Of a DNA stretch of 64,000 nucleotides, positions 11,070-20,711 are shown piece by piece. The translations under genes were made by a program, and so were the position numbers. The notes beneath the pieces were generated by a model. That model was not told where the DNA came from. It saw only the letters and a list, made by a program, of their open reading frames with translations, and searched no databases. This stretch comes from Liolophura sinensis. Taxonomy: Eukaryota > Mollusca > Polyplacophora > Chitonida > Chitonidae. The stretch covers positions 21,738,955 through 21,802,954 of the forward strand of contig NC_088305.1 of the NCBI RefSeq assembly GCF_032854445.1, given 5' to 3'. Each line of letters opens with the position of its first letter. Position 1 is the first letter of the stretch.

Positions 11070-11676
11070 GTTATCCACAAAGTGGAGTGATGCCAGGATT
11101 TTTTGGAAGCGATTTCGGCTCATAGCATCTGCTATGGATGGGTATCTCAGTCCAATTTTCCAGTAATCTGCAATTTTGGGCATTTTCACCAATCCCATAC
11201 TGTAATATATCCCAGTAAAACTTTCAATCTCTGATGTTGCAAACTTAGATTCTTCCCCAAACTTTTCTAGAGAATATTTATTTGTTTGCACAGTCAAGTC
11301 TTCAATCATCTTGTCAGTTATGAACAGCTTTAGGTATTCGGTCACTAGAGGGGTCTGGCGTAATTTGTTCTGGTACAAAGTCAGAATCAGCAGGTACAAA
11401 TTTGTCCTTTGAAAAGGTATAACTGGTCTTCAAACGAACAATTTTCTTCCGCTGGCTCTCTGCATTTAGTTGAGCTAAAGGGCGATCATCATCACTGTCG
11501 CTGGTACTATCACTACTACTTTCTTCATGTGTATCGTTGTCAGGTTGATCATTCTTATCATCTCCCCAGCCATCATTGTCGTCATCAGATTCTTCAGAAA
11601 ACCCATCAACTTCACTATCAGATGCGGTCACTATGTCCAAAACATCATTCAAGTCTTTGAACTTGCGTTGCGCCAT
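11070..11676 (-). pseudogene. piggyBac element 1 transposase, N-terminal part
   Basis: The reading starts at the ATG at 11676 (MAQRKFKDLNDV) with a strongly acidic Asp/Ser/Glu-rich stretch of about 75 residues, usual for piggyBac-family N-termini. The start of the DDE_Tnp_1_7 domain follows in a second frame: TEYLKLFITDKMIEDL, then FTGIYYSMGLVKMPKIADYW. The change of frame near 11370 indicates a frameshift. The segment runs into the LINE target duplication at 11069, and the remainder of the gene continues at 5172 on the far side of the LINE. Confidence 0.8.
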
Positions 11677-12130
11677 CTAAAAGTACGAACAATCATAGTC
11701 AAATAATTTGGCCAAATAGCTTCTGTGTAACAGTATTTACCAATGTTGCACGAGTGCAACACGAGATAGACACGCTTGTATGCCATATACCGCATGGCTT
11801 ATTGTAATTGTTATTGGGCTCCTTGTATTCACAAAGCGATATACTTTCATTACAAATATAGAAAGAAAATCAAACTAAAACATATAACAGAAGAATAGCT
11901 TATATTCCTACCTCCAAGTACCGGCCGCTCGCTTTACAACAACACCGCCATGTGGAAAGGTCACGTGATCGGCTAATACATGCGCTACTGCCACCTACCC
12001 ACTGAAAGTGAAACTAGATTTGTTGCTTGTGAGCTACAGTGGGATGTAAAGGAAAGCTCTGATACTATAAGGGCTATTTATAGAACAAGCTGTGCACTGT
12101 TGCACTGGTGCAACTACGGGATCTAGAGGG

Positions 12131-12315
12131 TTAATATTTATATGCTATAGGTAGACCTATGAATAATAGAAGTCTTTCAAAATGTTAAGTGTGCGCAAAA
12201 AACTTACTGTCTTTTGAAGATAATTTTCACACTATGCTTAGGCCTATAGAGCAGAATTGTCAAAGTTATCTCCCCTTACAATCAGCCTCCGGTATTACGG
12301 CAGTAGGGCCTACAC
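12131..12315. other. Flank between piggyBac 1 and hAT copy 2
   Basis: This starts with the TTAA target of piggyBac 1. I see no coding sequence. It may be further hAT sequence that copy 1 lacks because a piggyBac ends exactly at the TTAA in that copy. Confidence 0.3.
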
Positions 12316-12518
12316 TTAAAACATTCCAGGACATTCCAAAACGGCCATGGTCCGTTTTCACACACTACTATATTCTGAAATTCACCTTTTCATGATTTCA
12401 GTGAATCCAAAAAAAAATTAATAATAATAAGCCTACACCGCAGGTCCCTATCGGACGGTTAATAAGTCATAGGGACCTTTAGCCAATACTGGCAAAGTTA
12501 TGCAATAAAAGTACATGT

Positions 12519-15500
12519 CGCTACCTCGGTGCAGAAAGGTTGTAAGTGAAAAACAAAGGAATTGATATATTCAACTTTTAATGTTCAAACTCACAAAAGA
12601 AATATAAATCATTTAAACCAAAAACTAGTTAGGCGTACATACACTTGGGATGCAAACACTTTTTCACTCCCATTGTTACCTGTTAATTTTGCTGTGCCGG
12701 TCACGTGATATGGCAGATACACCTTTTCACCACTTATCACATTTCTACATGGCAAAATGTGAATGGTTGTAACTGAGCTTTTAGTCCGCTGTCTGCAAGA
12801 CACATCAACTCACAAACTAACACACCTATCATTAGTTATGTCACTTCACCTTCACAGTTTTCTTTTGGTCACTTTCTGGGGATGCATAACGTTATTAGAC
12901 AAACATTTTCGTCTACAGCGGAATGTAACACACAAAAAAACAGTACTGTTAATAAAGTCAAGAATGTCAGTCTGGCCACTTCTTTGGCACTTTCATATCA
13001 AGGATGGAGACAAATTAATTCAGTCCTTTCAAAATCTAACTGTTTTTAACTTTCAGCGCTGTCATCTTCCTCGACGTCCGATTCAGGGAGCCTATCCCTG
13101 ACACTGGCCCCATGCTGTAGGTTCTCGTAGAACTCGTGATGGACCGACGGAATGTGACCTTCTCTGCACAATTTCATAAGGTCTCGGTGTTTTGCTTCTG
13201 CGATCATGGGACGTTCGTTGTATGCACACTGGAGTTGTGCATTTTTGATTTCCTTCACCCGTCCACGGCGTGTTGCTCGATTCACGGTGATGCATCTGAA
13301 ATTTGAATCGTCCATCTGGTACTAAAAATATATTTGTGATGGTTTGTCTGACCGGTATTGCCACCATTTCACTTTTAACCACATTAAGTTGGTCCCATCA
13401 TCTGCCATCTTGCGATTAATGAAGCACTCATCTGCCATTGACTTGAAATCAAAGATATCAGGGGTATCCACTTCGACAACTTCATATCTTGGCTGAGTGC
13501 GTTTTGCCATTCGCACCGCCCCATACCACTCTGTCGGACTGTATATATCAGAATCTTTGGTAGCTCTCTCAATGGTGGAATGGACAGAATCACCTTCCAT
13601 TTGGGAATGTCCACTTTCGAAGTATTTATGGTTGATGATATTCAAAGGTAATCTCTGAACAGCAAACAAGCACATTGTGGAGAAGTTGCAGTTACGCTGC
13701 TGACCACTGCAGGTATCACTGAAAAAGTTAATCTCTTTAACTGTTGGTGGCAAGTTTTTCATGTACCCATAAACACACGAAGCAATCTCATTTGATCCAC
13801 GTTTTGCTAGGCCTTCATGCCACATGTAACAGTGTGCCGCCCTGGATGCTTGGTCGTACACAGAAAAGTTGTATGTAGACAATTTACGGCTATAGTAAAG
13901 GTTTGACACCTTCATCTGAGGTGTCTGTAGAACCTTTTTGAAGGTCGAAATTTATTGATCTCACAGTTTCTGGATTTTCAATTGCCCTCTTCTTATCGGT
14001 TTCCTTGTGTTCTCTGGCCTGAACTTTTCTAGCTTGGTGTGCCTGATATTCTGTATTCATAGCTTCCTTCTCTGTTAGGGTAGCCTTCTTAAATCGATCA
14101 CAAAGACTGCATTCATCCTTTTTTGGTTTATGGAACCCCAAATTATATTCACTGTTGAAAATCTCTCTGTATACATGAACCTTTGCCGGTGTGCGGTTTT
14201 CCTTTCTGCAATGTTCCTCGTACAGTTCATGCATTTTCTTCACATTAAGACTACTGTCCAGGTACCTGCGCCGTGTCCTCTGTCTGCAGTAATGTGACTC
14301 GACGGCAGGGAACGATTCAATGTGAGCTTTTAAAAAAGCCTTGTCAGAATCACTGGTCTTGTTTTTTGGTGTGTTCTTGCCTCTACGATCAGGAGATACA
14401 AAACCCTCAGTATTTGCAGCGTTTATGTTGGTTTTGGCATCGAGAGCGTAATAAACTGTTCTTTGGCGTATATCAAGTGTTGCAAAAAAGAATGTTTTGC
14501 ACACCTGAATGCATTGACCATTCATGGTCAAGTGATACTGGTAGGTCCTTTGTCTTCTGGACTCGCCAGCGGTTGTTGACCTGCTTCGCTCTGTTTTTTT
14601 CACATTTCTAACAATATAGTCTCGTTGACGAGTATAATCACCACTGGCCCAGTATGCTTCACAAACCTTACGCGCGTCCTCTGGGATGTTGTCTGTACAT
14701 TTGTAGTGACATTTGCACTGGAAAGGTTGTGGACGTCTTGCATGTATAACACGTCCCTTTTCATTGATATATTCACGCCCTCTGTTCCTTGCATCCTTTC
14801 TTTTATTTCGACTCCAAGCATCCGTCTCTCTCTTCCGTTTTCTTCCCCTAGTTATGTCAGTATGACCTTCCTCTTAAATGTAAAAAAAACATTAATAACT
14901 TGTTAAGTATAGTAAACATTCAAACTTCAGGTCAGTATTTTAGTTTGTCTGTAGAAGTAGAAAGGAGATTTTAAAGGAAGGATGGGAAGGAAGGGGGGGG
15001 GGGCTGATTTATTTTTTTTAGTTCATAACACTCTGCCCTCTACACAGAAAAAGGTTTTGTTTTCCATTGATTTTACTCACCGTATATGGTCTTCAGTTAG
15101 TATATTTTCTATTTTATTTGTTAAACACTGAACGTTATATGTTATTCTGTTTGCTGGGTTTTGCTTTTTCTAAACAGAAAAAAAGTACATGTAGTATGGT
15201 TCTACTATAAACACAATACTGTTTTGCTGTACCAGGCCTACTGAATCTTTTCTTTACTAAGATGACCCCTAATAACTTTCATATTTTCTGACTATATAAT
15301 TAGGAAATTGACAGTTCAACTGTTTCACTCTTACCATGGTCTCTAGGTTGTTGGTTTTCCGTCGCTCTTTGTGGATCATCATTTGCCGGAAGGTCAGAGT
15401 CTAATAGGCCTTCTGAAATGTCGTGCCGCGAAGGGCTGCTCGAGGACAATGGATTAGTCAAGGGATGTGGATCAAGTTGAGAAATGTTGCTGCTGCTTGC

Positions 15501-16646
15501 TGTGATTTCTTGTTCTGAAAGTATATGAAGAACAATACTCAAATTAACATCTGGTTCCAGGCTATGGAAGAACAAAAACAAAATACACATTTTGTATACA
15601 ACTCTCTAGAATATCTTTACTTTAGGTTATCTGTCTAGCCTATCTAGGCCTCTGTTTTAAGGTTTCTCTAGAAGTTTTTCGTCTTTATTAAAGTTTTGAT
15701 TCTGGAAACAAGTCATTTGCCTTTGTTATTTATTTCCATACCAGCCTTCTCAGAATCAAGTGGATTTGGTTGAGCAGAGGTCTCTGACGTCATCCCTTGT
15801 GTTTTTCCATCGGAAAGATGTACACTCTGAGTCTCTGTGTCACCCTCCAGGTTATTCACTTCGCCAATCAAGCTCTCCTCATCTGCTTATAAAGTAATAG
15901 GGTGTGTATCAGTAACAGAAAATCATCCTGTCATAGCACACTTCCCCTTCATTATCTCCTGCCTGAGCCCGATAGTTTATTGTAAGAAAAGTCAAAACCA
16001 TTATGTTACATTTATTTAAAACATGATATTCTTGGCAAAAATCCCGCCTCTCCTACCCCCGCATACACCGACGCGTCAATTTCTCCCCAAACTTAACTTT
16101 TTCTGTGTCATAAAGTGGAAAGTTAACAATTAAATGTAAATCTGCATGCAACACTGGATTACTGAGTGCATAGTTTCCGTCACCAACAGAAGAAGAGTTC
16201 ATAACCCACCTTCACTGACGCTTTCTGTATCCGATTCACCCTCGTCAGCCTTATATTCGCTGCCAGATGAATCTTCGTCCAACTGTGACAGCACATCAGA
16301 CAGGTTATAGACCTGCTTTCTATCTCGTTTTGGTCTAGCATTAGCCATGATGTCTAATGGTTCCAGAAATCTGGAAATCAGTGGCACCTTTTCACGCCTC
16401 CTTTCTTGAAGAGTTTCCAGTTAAAACCTTTCACTCCTGACAGTGCTACACTTACAATCATTCTACACTCAGCGTACCAGAACTTTTCCACTTACAACTA
16501 TTTTATTATGTGCATTAACGACATAAAATACTGTATTCACTTACAACCTTTTTCCAGTTTATTTGTTGTCATTCAAGGTATCCGAATGTTGATAGAAATC
16601 AATTTCTGGGAAATGTAAGTTACAACCTTTCTGCACTGAGGTAGCG
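12519..16646 (-). mobile_element. Complete 4128-bp DNA transposon encoding a DUF7869-like protein
   Basis: The element has 27-bp terminal inverted repeats with one mismatch: CGCTACCTCRGTGCAG plus AAAGGTTGTAA, at 12519-12545 and inverted at 16620-16646. It is flanked by a 4-bp target duplication ATGT at 12515-12518 and 16647-16650; the uninterrupted target with a single ATGT is seen in copy 1 near 2333. Short CACTTACAAC-like repeats lie inside the right end (16440-16560). One multi-exon gene on the minus strand fills the interior. I do not recall a named superfamily with this protein, this terminus and a 4-bp duplication. Sola, which also makes 4-bp duplications, is a possibility to exclude. 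A related left end lies at 49340. Confidence 0.85.
13046..16348 (-). pseudogene. DUF7869-like putative transposase, four exons
   Basis: Predicted exons on the minus strand are 16348-16210, 15882-15742, 15514-15334 and 14872-13046, all with GT-AG borders and compatible phases, for about 760 residues. The N-terminal ~155 residues are acidic and Ser-rich. The last exon has a Cys-rich motif (QCKCHYKCTDNIPEDARKVC near 14660-14720), a second one (ECSLCDRFKKA near 14100), and then the conserved core LYYSRKLSTYNFSVYD, HCYMWHEG, NFFSDTCSGQQRN and FESGHSQMEGDSVHSTIERA. The Asp and Glu/His residues in the last two look like a nuclease active site. Database proteins with this core are, from memory, labelled DUF7869. 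This copy has one extra G near 13930 (frameshift) and a TAG stop at 13324-13322, so it is a recent pseudogene. Confidence 0.75.
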
Positions 16647-17281
16647 ATGTATTTGATTTGATTTGATTTGTAATTTGTTTCTCTAAAAACACTGCGGTAA
16701 CACTGCCCATGTGCTATCACTAAATAGAAAGTACACAGTCACATTAATACACGCATACGTGGGGTTCATAGGGAGTGAAATAGCCTACCTGTCGTCGATG
16801 ACGAGGACCTTCCAAAATACTCGGTAGGGGAGGCTGGGGACCGATGGGCCACTTTTAACACATTTGACGAAAATTCCCGTGTTCTTTGGAAGAGCAGGCA
16901 TAACATTGGTTGTACTTGTTTGAGTATTATTGCTGCTTGCAATGAAGGTCAGTTTGGGTACCTATCTTTAACACTGGCATTCACAGAGGAGTTTTTATAT
17001 CATGGTGCTTGGTGATCCATGGGTCCCCGAGGTAGGGGACCTGTGGTCCACCCAACGGGGTCCCCTGGGCCATGGCCGTAAGCTACAAAATCTGAACAAA
17101 CACCTTCAAATATCATCTCAAACTTTATTGCAACACCATGCTGGTAATATATTTAAGATTTGGGACCTGAACAAGTCCGGTACGGCACTGTCCTTACTCT
17201 CATGTCCAAATATAAAATACCATGGTGGTCTGTTTGATTGGGACTGGCAGAACTCCCAAAACTGAATCCGACTCAACTGAG

Positions 17282-19314
17282 CTAATGTCTTCGACCCAAG
17301 GGTTCAACAAATGCAAATGCCGTTGTGTGCCTCGTTGAACGCCGGAGAAATTGGACTTCATAGTCGCCATCCCTATCTTTTGGCTGCTTGATAACACCAA
17401 TATAGTGGACAACTCTAGATTTTCGGGCGTATTTAACGAGGACATAGTCACCAGGATCAGGGTCCTTTTCCTGAAACACAATGTCCGAGTCATCCGACTC
17501 CTCTGGCGAACTGCTGTCATAAGAGTCCATGCTTTCAGTTTCAGTTTCCTCGTCATCTTCAAATAAGCCCCTGGAAACTTTTTTCCCTGTTTTCGGGGTC
17601 TTTTCGGCTATAATTCGTTCCCGTTCTGGTGTGTCCGTGATAATTGTGCTTTTTGCTCTTTTTCGAGAATTTGTCCTCTTCCGTTCTGGAGCTTTGGGGA
17701 ACGGTCGAATCATCTCCGGAGAAAGTGTCCCCTGCCCGACATCAGTGGTGAGAGAATGGGGTTGAACAGTTTTGGTTGACTGAGAGCTGGTTGCTGGTTC
17801 TAACTGGGCGCTGGTTGAAGGTTCCGGTTTATCGCTGGTTGAGGGTTGTGGCTTGTTTGTTTGCTGACTTTGATCTTGCATTGGTCGGTCAGTAGGAGCA
17901 GCTGATAGAAATACCTCATCTGGAAATATATCCTTGTTTACTGGATATATCCCAGACCTGTTGAAACCTGCAATTATGTTAGAAGGCGTGAATGCTTTGT
18001 AGTAGGCCTGTGCGCTAAGGGAAGCAACGTCATAGATGGTTATGGCTCTACCGGGGTGACTTAACATCCTATCATTACAGGCTGAGCTATAATAGCGTTT
18101 GAATGGCCCGTAGACACTCACATCTAAGGGCTGCAACTTATGGCTGCAATGTGGTGGAAATGTCAGGATGATCAGTCCATTGTCCCTTGCTAGGTCAATT
18201 GTGTCAATCCCAAGGTGGCTCTCATGATTGTCCATTACGAGTAATGCAGGGTGGTCCTTAGAAACATTCATATGCTTGATGAAGTGTCTCAAAACTTCAG
18301 GGAAAAGATTACTGTTCATCCACCCTGAAGGATTTGCCAACCCAAGACTGCCGTTTGGTGCTTCGTTCAGCATGTGATTTTTGAAGTTCACTCGTGGGAA
18401 TACATATACGGGCGGAAGAGAAGTGCCAACTGCATTCACACAGCAACACATGGTCACCAACACGCCTCTTTCCGCGGAAGATATCTGACCGACCTGCTTT
18501 AAGCCTTTCTGGGAAATAACCTTTGTGGTATCGGCTACAGTTTTCACTCCCGTTTCATCGAGATTCCACAGTCGATGTGGTTCTAGTTTAAAGTTCGGTC
18601 GAGAAAGAATGTCTTGGTACTGTTCAAAGAAAACGTTTACGTTTTGTCGATTGAAAGCGGTTGCTCTCGCTGTGCTTGTTGCTTCTGGCGTTCGAAGACT
18701 GAGCTCAGGATTCCTTTTTATCAAACCATAGAACCAATCCTGGCCTGCTTCTTGGTTCGTATCCCATTGCGCAGGGTAAGTGTTGAGGTTTGCCTTCGCA
18801 TATTGCCAGGCCAGCTTCCTTGTCTGCTTAACTGAAAGTCCATGGAACATTTTTGAGCACTTGATAATGTAATCTGCTAGGGCTCGCTCTTGTTCCAGTG
18901 TGAATACCTGGAAAGAAAGAGTGAAACGATTACACCACTTGACAATAATCCAGTAATTACTGGTATATCAAGATTGCAATATTTTGACGACTGTACTGAT
19001 TATCTGAAGGAGAAAAATGAATTTTACACCACAATTAAATTACATGAGTCATCAGTTATACTTATTACGTCATTAAACTCTAATGCAAATACCTGTGTTG
19101 TTACGTGTGTTTTCTTGCAATTGAGTGTGGATCCTTGCTCTCGTGATACACGTGCATCCCTTAGATAACGAGCCAATGTTGTTCTACTCAGGCCTAGATC
19201 TCTGGCAACAGCCCTAACTGGCCTTTTGTGGTCTAGAATTTCAACAACGGCGCTCTTCATCGTCTCAGCGGAGAAGAGACCGCGCTCTGTCTTTCTTTCC
19301 TTCTTTCGGGGCAT
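17282..19314 (-). CDS. pogo D transposase (HTH plus DDE_1), nearly intact
   Basis: Exon 1 is 19314-19093 and exon 2 is 18907-17282, with donor CAG/GTATTT and acceptor CAG/GTATTC, giving 615 residues in frame. Exon 1 is a helix-turn-helix (AVARDLGLSRTTLARYL) of the Psq/CENP-B type that binds the ends. Exon 2 carries the second DNA-binding part and the DDE_1 catalytic core: NLDETGVKTV (first Asp), LLVMDNHESHLG (second Asp) and HKLQPLDVSVYGPFKRYY (third Asp). A Ser/Pro/Gln-rich tail and a small barrel-like C-terminal segment (DYVLVKYARKSRVVHYIG) follow. A frame change near 17310 probably removes the last ~40 residues: the other frame continues VEDISSVESDSVLG. The catalytic core is uninterrupted. 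Confidence 0.85.
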
Positions 19315-19417
19315 TCTCAGGACAAGTGTGCATCAATCTGAAAGATAGAACTGCAATTATAAATCTGTTACCTGCCATGAGCAGCTTTAATATTTTTCTT
19401 ACCCAAATTAATGATGT

Positions 19418-19450
19418 GGGGTCCAATGGGCCACCGGTCCATGGGACCCC
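19418..19450. promoter_or_regulatory. 33-bp palindrome upstream of the pogo D transposase
   Basis: GGGGTCCAATGGGCCA faces its inverse around CC, 104 bp upstream of the ATG at 19314. The arms correspond to the inner TIR module GGGGACCGATGGGCCA of the same element. Confidence 0.6.
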
Positions 19451-20455
19451 GTAACAAGTGGACCATTGGTCCCCAAGACACACTTCGCAACCATGGCAAC
19501 TTCTGAGAAAAAATCACGAGGCAGATTTACACAACACATGTACCACTCACAAGATGCCTCAAATCTACAATCTAGGCCATACCCAGAAAGAGTCATATAA
19601 CTTATATGTTCTTGCTGTTCAACTTTTCCAAAATAAGGTTAAATTACATGAAAATGCAAAAAACTAACCTTCAGCTCCAGTGTCCTTCCGGTGCAGTCAA
19701 ATGATCTGAAAACAATATGGCTGAAGGGGTCAAACAAGGTTGACTTGGGGATGATGGGATAGATGTCACTGGTACATTGCTTCAAAAAGGAAGAGGGGTG
19801 GTCCATGGGTCCCGGTGGCCCATCAGTCCCCAGTCTCCCCTAATATTGGTGTTCGAACGGTGACGTTCCTTCAGCGCTTGGAGCAACTGCATGTGCTTGG
19901 TTCCCTTTGAGTGGCTCTTAACCGCACTTTCACCCATATTTCCAATGTCAAAGCTTTTCTTGCAAAGCGAACACCGTGTTCTGTGAGCGGAGTCTTTCTC
20001 CAGCCAATCCTGATAACCTGGTTGGCTGAGCCAGGATAGATTAAAATAACAAAGACGTGACATTCTTTCGCCTCCCGCCAAATTCACAAAACATGCCACA
20101 TGAGAGCTGCGCGTGCGCATACAAAAGTCAACTTCCTTCTAGGTCGATAGTTTCCGTCAATTTCCGCCTGACGGATGCGGCTTGTGTAGAGATTTGATTG
20201 GTGGGTGTTTTACTACGCTTTTACTCCACTGATTTTATGAATGAAGTGACCTATATACTGCGAGTGTTGACACAAACAGCCTATTCCTTCCATTGGCTCG
20301 TGGACAAAGCATTAGAAATTTTTTTAGCACCAAGAATAACGAAATTCTAGGACATTCCAGGACAATGGCTGATTATCCAGGACATTCAAGTACTGGAAAA
20401 TACATTTTTAATTTTCCAGGACTTTCCAGGACATTCCAGGACTGTGCGAACCCTG

Positions 20456-20711
20456 TATGAAGTTACGCCGAGAATCCATCAAAGATGAAATAATAAAATT
20501 TAACTATTGCAAATTTGTAAAAAGCCAATACTGCACCAATATTTACTGATACATGTATCAGATAAATATCAGAAAGATCACATGCCTGTACATATAATGT
20601 GTTATCGGTAAATAATAATTACACAACACCATTAGTCAAGTTTCAGAAATTTACTGTACCTTATTTTGGAGGTTCAAACAAGCGGTTACGACAATAAATG
20701 TCAAGAATAAA
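20456..20711. other. AT-rich non-coding region 3' of the hAT 3 gene
   Basis: Nothing coding is seen. It presumably belongs to the 3' untranslated and terminal region of hAT 3, but no CAGGG-type end is recognisable. Confidence 0.3.

Larger units (their letters stand above)
3890..12130 (-). mobile_element. piggyBac element 1, split by a LINE
   Basis: The right end is clear: CTAGAGGG at 12123-12130 is followed by TTAA at 12131-12134, and GTGCAACAGTGC-like repeats lie just inside (near 12090-12115). Similar GTGCAACAGTGC occurs near 3940 by the left side, so the left end lies near 3890-3930, but no clean TTAA is visible there. The transposase gene is on the minus strand: N-terminal part 11070-11676, C-terminal part 4009-5172. 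The two parts are separated by the LINE at 5173-11057, which carries the 12-bp duplication TGTGACAGTATT on both sides (5161-5172 and 11058-11069). The region 11677-12130 is the 5' untranslated and terminal region. Confidence 0.75.
16827..19840 (-). mobile_element. pogo element D, 3014 bp, TA target duplication
   Basis: The element starts GGGGAGGCTGGGGACCGATG and ends with the inverse of GGGGAGACTGGGGACTGATG. TA lies on both sides (16825-16826 and 19841-19842). Removing it restores the BED exon of hAT copy 2 exactly. It carries a two-exon CENP-B/jerky-type transposase on the minus strand. A 33-bp palindrome at 19418-19450 lies 103 bp upstream of the start codon, and scrambled copies of the same GGGG/TGGGCC modules lie near 17010-17070 at the other end. 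Confidence 0.9.
12316..20455 (-). mobile_element. hAT 5'-end fragment, copy 2, carrying two nested transposons
   Basis: This block aligns with 2134-3125 from the shared TTAAAACATTCC to the terminal CCCTG at 20455. It is interrupted at two places, by 12519-16646 (with ATGT duplicated) and 16827-19840 (with TA duplicated). Its 8140 bp minus 4132 and 3016 bp leaves 992 bp, exactly the length of copy 1, which confirms both insertion boundaries. The BED exon is present but split by the pogo: its remaining parts are 16804-16826 and 19843-20120. About five substitutions separate the two copies (for example near 12495, 19980 and 20105), so the two copies are closely related and both insertions are younger than their separation. 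Confidence 0.85.

Noticed and set aside
13916-13934. An 18-base GT...AG interval that could be read as an intron in the DUF7869-like gene
   Set aside because: Far too short for a spliceosomal intron. Removing a single G restores the family reading, so a frameshift is the simpler explanation.
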